Part shown: one piece after another, positions 26,222 through 34,196 of the stretch
Position numbering within the stretch: the first letter of the stretch is position 1
Layout: each line of letters begins with the position of its first letter
Source of the DNA: Carbonactinospora thermoautotrophica
GTDB taxonomy: Bacteria > Actinomycetota > Actinomycetes > Streptomycetales > Carbonactinosporaceae
Assembly: GCF_001543895.1 (NCBI RefSeq)
Contig: NZ_JYIJ01000011.1
Coordinates: forward strand, 62,001-126,000
Direction: 5' to 3'
Length of the DNA: 64,000 nt
Program-made: the position numbers and the translations under genes
Notes under the pieces: generated by a model
Told to the model about the DNA's origin: nothing
What the model saw: only the letters and a program-made list of their open reading frames with translations
Database searches by the model: none

Positions 26222-27083
26222 GTTCGCTCACCTTCATACGGGTCAGGCCGGACGGCCGAGCGACGAGCAGGACCAGGAGCAGGGAGAGGACGATGACGTC
26301 CTGGTAGGAAGTGGAGATCGCCGCGGCGGACCACGCTTCGACGAACCCGATCAACACACCGCCCACGAGGGTGAGGCCGAGCCGGTCGAAACCGCCGAGA
26401 ATCGCGGCGATGAAGCCTTTGAGCCCGAGTGCGAGGCCCGACCCGACGGTGGCGAAGGCGATGGGCACCTGGGCGGCCGCGGCGATGCCGCTGATCGCGC
26501 CGCTAATCGCGAAGGCCACCATCGCCATGCTCGTGACGCTGATGCCCACCACCCCAGCGGCGTAACGGTTCACCGCGCACGCGCTGAGCGCCTTGCCCGT
26601 CATCGTCCTGTCGAAGAACAGGTACAGCACGATGTAGAGCGCGGCCGTGATAGCCACCAGCCAGATCGCCTGGAGCTGCAGCGACCCGCCCAGAATCCGT
26701 AGCGGCTCTCCTTCGGTGAAGGGCGCGAACGCGTACGGCTCGGTGCCGAAGATCAGCTGGGCGAGCGACCGGAGTCCGATCGCGGCGCCGAGCGTCGCGA
26801 TGGTCTGCACGAGCAGTCCGTGGTCGCGCAGCGGGTGCACCACAAGGCGGTGCAGCAGGAGCGCGGCGACGGCGCCGACCAGACCGCCGATGAGAACCGC
26901 GAGCGGGACCGGGAGCACTCCGGCGGCCACCACGGCGCCGAACGCTCCGATCATGGCGAGGTCGCCCTGCGCGAAGTTCACCATGCCCGTGATCCGGTGG
27001 ATCACGACGTAGCCCACGCCGATGACGCCGTAGACGACACCGACGGTGAGGCCGGTGAACAGGGCCTGGACCCACAGTTGCAT
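26214..27083 (-). CDS. livH: Branched-chain amino acid-type ABC transporter permease, LivH-like
   Basis: A 289-residue membrane protein with about eight hydrophobic segments. It begins MQLWVQALFTGLTVGVVYGVIGVGYVV, the standard LivH opening, and continues IHRITGMVNFAQGDLAMIGAFG. Start ATG 27083 follows GGGAGG. An upstream in-frame start would add 23 hydrophilic residues with no ribosome site. It heads the importer operon livH-livMG-livF-tetR on the minus strand. It is divergent from the solute-binding protein gene at 27311 across a TetR-type operator, so the two halves of the transporter can be co-regulated. Confidence 0.9.
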   Translation of the reverse strand: MQLWVQALFTGLTVGVVYGVIGVGYVVIHRITGMVNFAQGDLAMIGAFGAVVAAGVLPVPLAVLIGGLVGAVAALLLHRLVVHPLRDHGLLVQTIATLGAAIGLRSLAQLIFGTEPYAFAPFTEGEPLRILGGSLQLQAIWLVAITAALYIVLYLFFDRTMTGKALSACAVNRYAAGVVGISVTSMAMVAFAISGAISGIAAAAQVPIAFATVGSGLALGLKGFIAAILGGFDRLGLTLVGGVLIGFVEAWSAAAISTSYQDVIVLSLLLVLLVARPSGLTRMKVSERV

Positions 27084-27145
27084 GCCACCTCCCGCGTGAT
27101 GCGGGCTACCCGGGGAAACTGGCGAACGTTCGATCCAGTCATTGA

Positions 27146-27163
27146 CAAACAATCGCTCGTTCG
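27146..27163. promoter_or_regulatory. TetR-type operator between livH and the binding-protein gene
   Basis: CAAACAATCGCTCGTTCG matches the six-site family with one weak base in the left arm. A second, shorter palindrome CGAACGTTCG is at 27123-27132. Both lie between livH (start 27083, minus) and the binding-protein gene (plus). Confidence 0.62.
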
Positions 27164-27310
27164 TGCTAATCGACCGTAGTTGCGGCTCACCCCCATGTCA
27201 ACGAACTCGTGAGCCGGAACGGGACTTCCCGCGCAGCCCGCCCGATCCCGGCGGGGAGGGAGGCTCCCTGGGAAACCATCGACCAAGAAGGACGTCGAGA
27301 GGCGATGGCC

Positions 27311-28534
27311 ATGCAGGTCAGAAAGAGGTTCACAATGCGGCGTACGCGCGCCGCACTCATCGCGGTCGCCGTGGGCGTGGCCACGCTCGCGAGCGCCTGC
27401 GGTGGTGCCGGGAACGCCGGGGGCGGCGACGGAACGTACAAGATCGGCGCGCTGCTCGGGCTGACGGGGTCCTATGCGGCGCTGGGCGAGCAGTCGCAGA
27501 AGGCGATCAACCTGTACGTCGAGAAGATCAACGCGGCCGGCGGCATCAACGGCCGCAAGCTCGAGGTCGTCTTCGCGGACACGACGAGCAGCGAGAGCGA
27601 GGCGGTCAACCAGCTGCGCAAGCTCGTGACGCAGGACAAGGTGCTCGCGGTGGTCGGCCCGAACTCCTCGGGCGAGTCGATCGCGGTCAAGCCGATCTCG
27701 CTGTCGCTGCGTACGCCGGTCATCGCGCTCGCCTCGTCCGACAGCATCATCACCCCGGCCGACCAGGCAAAGTACATCTTCAAGCACTTCCCCAGCACCG
27801 AGGACTCCCTGCGGGCCCAGCTGGAATACGCCAAGAGCCAGTCCTGGACGAAGGTGGCCATCCTGGCCGCGAACAACGGGTACGGCCAGGAACCGCTCAG
27901 GCTGTTGCCCAAGGTGATCAACGAGTACGGCCTCCAGCTGGTCGCCTCGGAGACCTTCCCCCCGAACGCCACCGACATGTCGGCCCAGTTGAGCTCGATC
28001 GCGCGCACGCAGCCGGACGTGCTGCTGGTGTGGGCGGTGAACCCCGCCAACGCGATCGTCGCGAAGAACGCCAAGGACATCGGCTTCAAGGCCAAGCTCT
28101 TCCACTCCCCGGGCGGGGGCACCCCGCTGTACGTCCAGACGGCGAAGGGCGCGACCGAGGACACGCTGGTGCAGGGTTCCAAGATCGCCGCACCTGACCA
28201 GATCGAGCCGTCCGATCGCCAGTACAAGGTGATCCAGGACTTCGTCAGCGCTTATCGCAGCAAGTACGGCTCCCTGCCGGACCAGTTCGCCTCGAACGGC
28301 TGGGACGGGATGACGCTCATCACCGCCGCGTTGGAGAAGGCCCAGGTCAACCCCGGCAACGTGCAGCAAGCCCGGGACAAGCTGCGCGAATCCCTGGAGA
28401 ACAACATCAAGGACTTCGCCGGCGTGAACGCCATCTACTCGTTCAACGCGGACTGGCACGGCCCGAGAGGCATCGAGGGCCTCGCGGTCCTCGGCGTCAG
28501 GGACCAGAAGTTCACCCTCGTCAAGGCGTACTGA
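27311..28534 (+). CDS. LivK-type ABC transporter substrate-binding lipoprotein
   Basis: A 407-residue type I periplasmic binding protein. The N-terminus has a basic region, a hydrophobic stretch and the lipobox ASAC, so it is a membrane-anchored lipoprotein. Mature-domain markers are IGALLGLTGSYAALGEQSQKAINLYVEKINAAGGINGRKLEVVFADTTS and VVGPNSSGESIA. Three close starts exist: 27305, 27311 (8 bases after GAGAGG) and 27335 (7 bases after AAAGAGG). I chose 27311, and 27335 is almost as good. It supplies the substrate for the LivH/LivMG/LivF importer transcribed in the opposite direction. The ligand is unknown. Confidence 0.9.
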   Translation: MQVRKRFTMRRTRAALIAVAVGVATLASACGGAGNAGGGDGTYKIGALLGLTGSYAALGEQSQKAINLYVEKINAAGGINGRKLEVVFADTTSSESEAVNQLRKLVTQDKVLAVVGPNSSGESIAVKPISLSLRTPVIALASSDSIITPADQAKYIFKHFPSTEDSLRAQLEYAKSQSWTKVAILAANNGYGQEPLRLLPKVINEYGLQLVASETFPPNATDMSAQLSSIARTQPDVLLVWAVNPANAIVAKNAKDIGFKAKLFHSPGGGTPLYVQTAKGATEDTLVQGSKIAAPDQIEPSDRQYKVIQDFVSAYRSKYGSLPDQFASNGWDGMTLITAALEKAQVNPGNVQQARDKLRESLENNIKDFAGVNAIYSFNADWHGPRGIEGLAVLGVRDQKFTLVKAY

Positions 28535-28549
28535 CGGCGCGCCGAACGG

Positions 28550-28582
28550 ACGGGCCGGTGCGAGGTTCTCGCACCGGCCCGT
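28550..28582. terminator. Perfect 15-bp hairpin between convergent genes
   Basis: ACGGGCCGGTGCGAG (28550-28564) pairs exactly with 28568-28582 across a 3-base loop. It separates the binding-protein gene (plus) from the CoA-ligase gene (minus) and can serve both. There is no U-tract. Confidence 0.75.
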
Positions 28583-28631
28583 TCACGCATCCGCCCGATC
28601 CGGTCGGGTCGCCGGTCCCGCTCCCCGGCGC

Positions 28632-30155
28632 TCACCAGCCGAGCAGCTCGCGAACCCGCGCCTTGACGATCTTGCCGCTCGGGTTGATCGGCATGGACTC
28701 CGGCGGGAGGAAGGCGATCTGCTTGGGGATCTTGTACCCCGCCAGGTGATCACGGAGGTAGGCGACCAGAGCCGCCTGGTCGAGCTCCTGGCCCGGGCGC
28801 AGGCTCACCACCGCGCGCACCTCCTCGTCCCACTCCGAGCTCGGCACGCCCAAGACCGCGGCCTCCATGACGGCGGGGTGGGCGTAAAGCAACTGCTCGA
28901 TCTCGGCGCAGTAGACGTTCTCGCCGCCGGTCTTGATCATGTCCTTCGACCGGTCGCGGAAGTACAGGTAACCCTCCTCGTCCCGGACGGCGAGATCACC
29001 GGTGTGGAGCCAGCCGCCACGCAGAGCCTCCGCGGTGGCGTCGGGACGGTTGAGGTAGCCGGTCATCACGTTCGGGCCGCGTACACAGATCTCCCCGACC
29101 TCGCCCACCGCCACCTCGCTGCCGTCCGGGGCCTGCAGCCGGACCTCCGTGAGCAGGTACTCCCGTCCGATCGACCCGTCGACCTCCGGCCGGAACACGT
29201 CATGCGGCTGGAGCCGGGTCACCATCGGCCCCGCCTCGGTAAGGCCGTACCGGTAGTACAGCTTGACCTCGGGCAGCACCTCGCGCACGGCGAGCTTGTC
29301 GGGCATGCGCAGCGCCGCACCCCCGGTGTGCATGGCCCGGAAGTACCTGCGGAAGCCCTCGGTTTCGAACGTCCCGGCCTTCAGCAGCCGACGGATCATA
29401 TTGGGGATGAGGAAGAAGTTGGTGATCCGCTCACGCGCGACGAGCCATCCGACCTCCTCCTCGTCGAACCGGCGCAGGAAGACGCTGCAGGCGCCGGTCA
29501 GGTAGTGGGGCAGGAACCAGCACAGCAACGCCGCCGCGTGGAACATCGGCGTCGTGATCAGCCCGCGGTCGTCCGGTTCCCGTCCGATGGCGCAGTCCAG
29601 CGTCTCGTTGAGCGCGTTCGTCAGGATCGCCCGGTGGGAGAGCAGAACGCCCTTTGAGAAGCCGGTGGTGCCGCCCGTGTAGAGGATGCAGGCGATGTCC
29701 TCCGGCGTGACCGCGACGTCGGGAGCGCCACCCGGCCGCAGCAGCGCCTCGTAACCGTCGTCCTCGTAGATCACGTGGGCGACGTGTTCCAGCTTGCCGG
29801 TGGCCTCCACCTCACCGAACTTCTCGCGGAAGTCACGCTCGACGAGCACCACCCGGGCGCGCGAGTCGTTGACGCCGAAAACCATCTCAGGCGTGGCCCA
29901 ACGCCAGTTGTACGGCACGTACGCCGCGCCGGCGGCCACGACGCCGAGGAAGGTCTCCGCGCTGAACACGCTGTTGCCGCTGAGCACACCGACCGCCTCA
30001 CCGGGGCGGATCCCGAGCTCGAGAAGGCCGCGCGCGAGCGCCCAGGCGCGGGCCGAGAGTTCTGCGTGTGTGCGTCGTACCCGCCCGTCGACGACCGCCT
30101 CGCGATCAGGGTGTCGACGCGCGTTGAGCCGCACCAGGTCCGCGACGGAGTGCAT
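28632..30155 (-). CDS. AMP-forming acyl-CoA synthetase/CoA ligase
   Basis: A 507-residue ANL-superfamily enzyme that activates a carboxylic acid as acyl-AMP and then transfers it to CoA. The ATP loop is YTGGTTGFSKGVLLSH, the adenine-binding block is YYRYGLTEAGPMVTR, the hinge is GWLHTGDLAVRDEEGYLYFRDRSKDMIKTGGENVYCAEIEQLL and the C-terminal catalytic lysine lies in INPSGKIVKARVRELL. It is the probable entry point of the island: the Liv-type importer brings in an acid, and this ligase forms its CoA ester. It is divergent from the cupin gene. A TetR-type operator lies 39 bases before the start. The preferred acid cannot be told from sequence. Confidence 0.9.
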   Translation of the reverse strand: MHSVADLVRLNARRHPDREAVVDGRVRRTHAELSARAWALARGLLELGIRPGEAVGVLSGNSVFSAETFLGVVAAGAAYVPYNWRWATPEMVFGVNDSRARVVLVERDFREKFGEVEATGKLEHVAHVIYEDDGYEALLRPGGAPDVAVTPEDIACILYTGGTTGFSKGVLLSHRAILTNALNETLDCAIGREPDDRGLITTPMFHAAALLCWFLPHYLTGACSVFLRRFDEEEVGWLVARERITNFFLIPNMIRRLLKAGTFETEGFRRYFRAMHTGGAALRMPDKLAVREVLPEVKLYYRYGLTEAGPMVTRLQPHDVFRPEVDGSIGREYLLTEVRLQAPDGSEVAVGEVGEICVRGPNVMTGYLNRPDATAEALRGGWLHTGDLAVRDEEGYLYFRDRSKDMIKTGGENVYCAEIEQLLYAHPAVMEAAVLGVPSSEWDEEVRAVVSLRPGQELDQAALVAYLRDHLAGYKIPKQIAFLPPESMPINPSGKIVKARVRELLGW

Positions 30156-30193
30156 GCTCGCCTCCCGAGGAGAATCCTAGCCAGTGCATTAGA

Positions 30194-30211
30194 CTAACGT
30201 ACGTTCGTACG
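30194..30211. promoter_or_regulatory. TetR-type operator upstream of the CoA-ligase gene
   Basis: CTAACGTACGTTCGTACG fits the six-site consensus. The wider 18 bases AACGTACGTTCGTACGTT at 30196-30213 form a palindrome around a central TT. It lies just upstream of the ligase start at 30155. Confidence 0.6.
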
Positions 30212-30250
30212 TTTCGGAACCGCGACGGCGGACCGGGGCAGGACACTAGA

Positions 30251-30268
30251 CGTACGAGCGATCGTTCG
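30251..30268. promoter_or_regulatory. TetR-type operator upstream of the cupin gene
   Basis: CGTACGAGCGATCGTTCG matches the reverse complement of the site at 21951 at 16 of 18 bases. It lies 107 bases before the cupin start. Confidence 0.62.
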
Positions 30269-30375
30269 TCATGATGTGGCTGTCCCGGCGGCCGGCGCGG
30301 GTCGCCGAGGCGGGCGACGGCCCCGCGCTGCACGGGGCAGTGACACGGGATCATGGAATCGGCAGTGGAGGAACC

Positions 30376-30768
30376 ATGGCAGAGCAACACCTCGCCCCGC
30401 GCGTCGTGCGCGCCGCGCAGGTCACCGACCAGACCGCCCAAAGCGCGGGCGCGCTGCGTGTCGCGGGCGTGAGCGGCGCGACCGCTGGCGCGACCAGGAT
30501 CTGGCTGGGCAAGGTCTCCAATGAGCCTGGGCACAGGTCGGTGGCCCACCACCACGGGGACGCCGAGACGGCCGGCTACGTGCTCAAGGGGCGGGCGCGC
30601 ATCTACTACGGCGAGGACTTCAAGGAATACGTCGACCTGGAGGAGGGCGACTTCATCTTCGTCCCGCCGAACTTCCCGCACATCGAGGCGAACCTCAGCG
30701 ACGAGGAGGAGCTGGTCTGGCTGACCGCGCGGACGCCGGACAACATCGTCATCAACCTCGAGGACTGA
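30376..30768 (+). CDS. Cupin-domain protein
   Basis: A 130-residue single-domain cupin. The start ATG follows GGAGGAACC. Metal-binding motif 1 is seen in SVAHHHGDAETAGYVLKGRARIYYG (HHH and Glu), and motif 2 lies in EGDFIFVPPNFPHIEANLS with a His. It therefore probably binds a divalent metal. Small cupins act as isomerases, dioxygenases or sensors in aromatic and organic acid breakdown. Its own TetR-type operator places it in the island's regulon. It is followed by a decayed EthD gene. No specific reaction can be assigned. Confidence 0.85.
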   Translation: MAEQHLAPRVVRAAQVTDQTAQSAGALRVAGVSGATAGATRIWLGKVSNEPGHRSVAHHHGDAETAGYVLKGRARIYYGEDFKEYVDLEEGDFIFVPPNFPHIEANLSDEEELVWLTARTPDNIVINLED

Positions 30769-30891
30769 AGCGCTGGTCGGGCGGTGGCGTGCCATGCCCG
30801 GTAGCCCGCGAATCGCGCACCGGGCGCGGCGTCGTCCCGCCCGGCCGCCCTGGCCCAGAACAGCCCCGGCAGCGCGGTCAGGAGGACCAAC

Positions 30892-31156
30892 ATGATCAAG
30901 CGCTCCGGCTTCCTGACCAAGCGCCCCGACCTGACGGTGGCGGAGTTCCGACGTCACCGGCGTGCACGCTGGTCCGCCACCTGGCGCGACCGCCGTGGTG
31001 AACCTCGTGGACCGCTCGCGGCACCCCGTTCGACCGATTCTCGGAGCTGTGGTCCTGCGGCCGACCTGACCCCGGGTCCTCCCCCATCAAGCAGGACGAG
31101 CGGCTCTTCGCCGGGGAACTCACGATGGTGACCACAGGCACCGCATCCTCGACTGA
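30892..31156 (+). pseudogene. Decayed EthD-domain protein
   Basis: A good ribosome site (AGGAGG) precedes ATG 30892, and the frame opens MIKRSGFLTKRPDLTVAEFRRH, the normal start of EthD-type ferredoxin-like dimeric proteins. The reading then leaves frame. Later frames show NLVDRSRH and finally LFAGELTMVTTGTASSTDQ, matching the expected middle and end of such a protein of about 100 residues. At least two frameshifts are present, so it is not functional. EthD-like proteins accompany oxidative catabolic genes. It follows the cupin gene on the same strand. Nothing further is seen up to 31245. Confidence 0.65.
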
Positions 31157-31245
31157 CCAGGTAAGGCGAGTTCAGCCGACACCGCGCTGCCCGCGTCCGG
31201 GCGACCGCCAAGCCCGGGCGGCCGTCGGCCGCTGGTGGGTAGGCG

Positions 31246-32145
31246 TCACCTTCCGGCGCCCAAGGCCCGCCGGCATGCGCTGAGCACTGCGCCTGCCGCG
31301 TCGAGGTCCCGCCACCCAGGATCGACGACCACCTCGTCGAAGCCTGCTTCGGCCAGCTCGACGCTGAGGCCGGGGAGCCGCCGCAGGTCGACCTCGCCGT
31401 AGGACACGAGCCGCACCACGGTACGGAAAGCACCGTCGCGGCCCAGCTCCTCCCGCAGCCGGCGCAGCGTCTCGATGTGCCCCCGCAGACGGTCCAGGTC
31501 CAGGTCATCGACCCGGGCCAGCGCGATCCAGCCGTCGCCGTATGTCGCGGCGCGGCGTAGCGCCGCCCGGGACATGCCTCCGAGGAGCACCGGTACTCCG
31601 CCGCGCTGGACCGGGAGCGGCCGGCACTGGGTACCGGCGGGAACCTCGTAGTGCTCACCGCGATACGCCTCGCCGGTTCCCGCCCATGCGAGCCGAAGGA
31701 CCTCGATCGCCTCCTTCATGCGCGGGATACGCGTGGCGAACTCCCAACCCAGCGCTTCGAACTCCTCGGCCAGCCATCCCGCGCCGACGCCGAGGAACAT
31801 GCGTCCCCCGGACAGGCGGTCGATCGACGCTGTGACCTTGGCCACCTCGAGCGGATGCCGCTGGGGTAGGACGAGTACCGATGGTCCGACCTCGATACGT
31901 TCGGTTGCGGCGGCGATCCAGGCGCAGCAGACGAACGCGTCGTACCAATCGGTGTCGGCCGGCCAGGGAAAGGCGCCGTCGGGGGAGAACGGGTAAGCCG
32001 ATGTCGCCCCGTCGATGAGGACCACATGGTCGGACACGTGCACCGCGTCCACGCCGGCCTGTTCCGCGACACCAGCCATCGTGACGAGCCCCGGTGACAA
32101 CGGCGCCTGCCCCGTGGTGGGAAGCTTGCAGCCAAGCCTCGGCAT
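31246..32145 (-). CDS. Luciferase-like (LLM class) F420-type oxidoreductase
   Basis: A 299-residue TIM-barrel protein of the luciferase-like monooxygenase group that in actinobacteria commonly uses coenzyme F420. Motifs include AEQAGVDAVHVSDHVVL, GPSVLVLPQRHPLEVAKVTASIDRLSGGRMFLGVGAGWLAEEFEALG and PVLLGGMSRAALRRAATYGDGWI. The start ATG 32145 lies 48 bases from a TetR-type operator, which ties it to the regulon. It is convergent with the decayed EthD gene. F420 use is inferred from subfamily resemblance, and FMN is an alternative. Confidence 0.82.
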   Translation of the reverse strand: MPRLGCKLPTTGQAPLSPGLVTMAGVAEQAGVDAVHVSDHVVLIDGATSAYPFSPDGAFPWPADTDWYDAFVCCAWIAAATERIEVGPSVLVLPQRHPLEVAKVTASIDRLSGGRMFLGVGAGWLAEEFEALGWEFATRIPRMKEAIEVLRLAWAGTGEAYRGEHYEVPAGTQCRPLPVQRGGVPVLLGGMSRAALRRAATYGDGWIALARVDDLDLDRLRGHIETLRRLREELGRDGAFRTVVRLVSYGEVDLRRLPGLSVELAEAGFDEVVVDPGWRDLDAAGAVLSACRRALGAGR

Positions 32146-32192
32146 CGGCCAGCTCCTCGAGCGGTGCGACGAGTGTGAAATCCCCGAGAAGC

Positions 32193-32210
32193 CTAACGAA
32201 CGATTGTTCG
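32193..32210. promoter_or_regulatory. TetR-type operator upstream of the luciferase-like gene
   Basis: CTAACGAACGATTGTTCG is the right-most of the six related sites. Its 14-base core is the exact reverse complement of that at 15526-15539. Confidence 0.65.
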
Positions 32211-32300
32211 CTTAGCAACGGCCTGTCCGGTCCTGACGGGCGCGACGAGGCGAAGCCGGCGGCTCGCCCGGGAGCAGGCCGATCGGCGGGTCGCGCCTGA

Positions 32301-32464
32301 GAGCGTGTTGCGAAACCACTTGTCCGGCTCGCCGGCCCCCGCATCCACGCCGGCTGCGTTGTCGGACAAGCCACGTACGACCCGGTACGTGGCTTGTCCT
32401 CCGCCTTGCCGGCGCGGCGCGGATGACCGGCTCGCTGATCGAACAGCGGTTTCGCAACACGCTC
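32301..32464. repeat. 164-bp MITE-like element, left copy
   Basis: The ends are perfect 17-bp inverted repeats, GAGCGTGTTGCGAAACC and its complement. Inside, GGACAAGCCACGTAC (32364-32378) pairs exactly with 32385-32399 across a 6-base loop. There is no coding capacity. It is identical base for base to 34017-34180. Flanks are TGA and TAA. Confidence 0.88.
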
Positions 32465-32467
32465 TAA

Positions 32468-34013
32468 GCTTGCGATTTAACCCGTACCGCTGGCAGCGGT
32501 GTGGGTTTTCTTGATTGCGGGGTGGCGTTGAGCTGGTCTTGTTCGGCTGCCTTTGGGTCGGCCGGGGCCGCGTCCGGAGGGTTTCGGCGGACTGGCGGGG
32601 GTGCCGATCGCGGGGTGGAGTCGCAGAAAACCTCGTCGGACGCGGGTCGGGGTGAGTTTGGTCGGCGGCAGTGGTCGTTCCCAGGGCAGTCGTTGGTCCG
32701 CGACGGCGGTGCGGGCCAACCGTAGCTGGGTGTAGGCGGCCACGATGATCCAGGTCCACCGGTCGGCCTGCTCGGGGGTACGCACCGCCGGGATGACCCA
32801 GCCCAGGGTGTTCTTGACAAAGCGCAGGGTGTGCTCGATGTCGAAGCGGCGCACGTACGCCCGCCACAACACGTCCAGGTCCGCACTGCCAGACCCGGCC
32901 CACCACAGCCACAGGGCCTTGTTCCGCCCGCACGCCGTGGGCAGGCGTTGCACCTGGACCCGCACGATCGTGCCGGGCACGATCGGTGGGACGGCGCCGG
33001 TGTGCCGGCCCCGGCCGGCGAGTTTGGGGTGCAGCCCGGACCAGGCGCGCACGGTGACCGTGCCGTATTGGGTGTCGCGGCAGGTCAACTGGGCGGTCGG
33101 CGGCGGCCAGGTGGCCGGGTCAGCGCAGGCGAACCGTGCGCCGTGCCGCCGCGGACGCCCACCCACGCCCGGGAGGCGCGGTGGCGGGTCGGCGTAGAAG
33201 ACCCGGTCAGCGCGGATCCGCACCAAAATCTGCACGTCCTGCCCGGCCAGGCCTTCGCTCAATGCGATCGGGTCATAGCCGGCATCGAACACAAACAACG
33301 GCCGCTGCGCCACGCCGCCGGCGGCCAGTCGCTCGGCCACCGCGGTGACCTGCCTGACCGTCACGTCGACGGCGTCCTCGTGCGGATGGATGCGGCACAC
33401 GTCGACCGGAGCGGTCCACGAGTCGGGCCGCCACGACAACTGGGCGACCCACTGATACGACCAGCCCGCCACGATCGGCTGCCCCGCCGAATGCCGCGAG
33501 GGGTGATAGTAGAACCCGCGGCCCGGGCTGGTCTCCGCGTCGCAGCGCACCCACGTGCTGGCGTCCACCGCGAACACCGGCGGCCAGCCGGCCGGACGGT
33601 GCGCCGCCAGCAGGTCCCGCACCGCATCGGTGTCGACATCACCCTCGGCGAGAGCCGCATACAGGCTGCCGTGCCCACGCCGAAACAGCGGCTCCAACGA
33701 CAGGTGCGGCAACGAGGTCACCGGCCCCGCCGAACCCAGCAACGCATCACCGAGCTCGAACAACGCGTCCCGGCGCCGGCGCAGACATCCGTACCAGCCC
33801 CGGCGGAACGCCACCAGCGCGGCCCGGGCGTCCCGCCGGGGCGGGGCGGGCAGCCTCAACCCGCCCGGATAGTCCACAATGGCAGTCACGGCCACCGCCC
33901 ATCAACGAGATCCTTCAGCAGAACTCGAAGATGATCAGGGCGGTGGCCGCCTCACGCCACGCCGACACGCCGGACGACGCGTGCACAGGCGCCCCCCAGG
34001 TTAAATCGCAAGC
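32468..34013 (-). mobile_element. Insertion sequence with DDE transposase
   Basis: A 1546-bp unit bounded by perfect 15-bp inverted repeats, GCTTGCGATTTAACC at 32468-32482 and its complement at 33999-34013. It carries one transposase gene on the minus strand whose stop codon lies inside the left terminal repeat. Its terminal repeats differ from those of the flanking 164-bp elements but share the TTGCGA core. Confidence 0.8.
32477..33895 (-). CDS. DDE transposase (IS701/IS4-like)
   Basis: A 472-residue transposase. Probable catalytic residues are the Asp in VFAVDASTW, the Asp in LFVFDAGYDP and the Glu in YVRRFDIEHTLRFVKNTLGW, the last being the usual Y-R-E type signature of IS4/IS701-like enzymes. 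The N-terminus (FRRGWYGCLRRRRDALFELGDALL) is a DNA-binding type region, and the C-terminal tail is basic with GRGPGRPKGSRTR. The frame is full length and intact, so the element may still be active. The GTG start at 33895 is chosen because it leaves a short leader inside the right terminal repeat. Confidence 0.88.
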   Translation of the reverse strand: MAVTAIVDYPGGLRLPAPPRRDARAALVAFRRGWYGCLRRRRDALFELGDALLGSAGPVTSLPHLSLEPLFRRGHGSLYAALAEGDVDTDAVRDLLAAHRPAGWPPVFAVDASTWVRCDAETSPGRGFYYHPSRHSAGQPIVAGWSYQWVAQLSWRPDSWTAPVDVCRIHPHEDAVDVTVRQVTAVAERLAAGGVAQRPLFVFDAGYDPIALSEGLAGQDVQILVRIRADRVFYADPPPRLPGVGGRPRRHGARFACADPATWPPPTAQLTCRDTQYGTVTVRAWSGLHPKLAGRGRHTGAVPPIVPGTIVRVQVQRLPTACGRNKALWLWWAGSGSADLDVLWRAYVRRFDIEHTLRFVKNTLGWVIPAVRTPEQADRWTWIIVAAYTQLRLARTAVADQRLPWERPLPPTKLTPTRVRRGFLRLHPAIGTPASPPKPSGRGPGRPKGSRTRPAQRHPAIKKTHTAASGTG

Positions 34014-34016
34014 TGA

Positions 34017-34180
34017 GAGCGTGTTGCGAAACCACTTGTCCGGCTCGCCGGCCCCCGCATCCACGCCGGCTGCGTTGTCGGACAAGCCACGTACGACCCG
34101 GTACGTGGCTTGTCCTCCGCCTTGCCGGCGCGGCGCGGATGACCGGCTCGCTGATCGAACAGCGGTTTCGCAACACGCTC
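34017..34180. repeat. 164-bp MITE-like element, right copy
   Basis: Identical to the copy at 32301-32464 and in the same orientation, with the same 17-bp terminal inverted repeats and internal hairpin (34080-34094 with 34101-34115). It is flanked on both sides by TGA, a clean 3-bp duplication. Confidence 0.88.
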
Positions 34181-34196
34181 TGAGCCGAAGACCCGC

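Larger units (their letters stand above)
32298..34183. mobile_element. Composite mobile structure: repeat - IS - repeat
   Basis: From left to right the structure is TGA, 164-bp repeat, TAA, transposase unit, TGA, identical 164-bp repeat, TGA. The outer trinucleotides are both TGA, consistent with a 3-bp target duplication for the whole unit. It sits between the luciferase-like gene and the end of mftF, 14 bases beyond the mftF stop, and marks the border between the CoA-ester island and the mycofactocin island. The interpretation as one mobile unit is inference. The repeats and trinucleotides are read directly. Confidence 0.6.

Noticed and set aside
32301-34180. CRISPR-like or att direct repeats
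   Set aside because: The two 164-bp repeats each have inverted termini and flank a transposase, which fits mobile elements. There is no spacer array or integrase.
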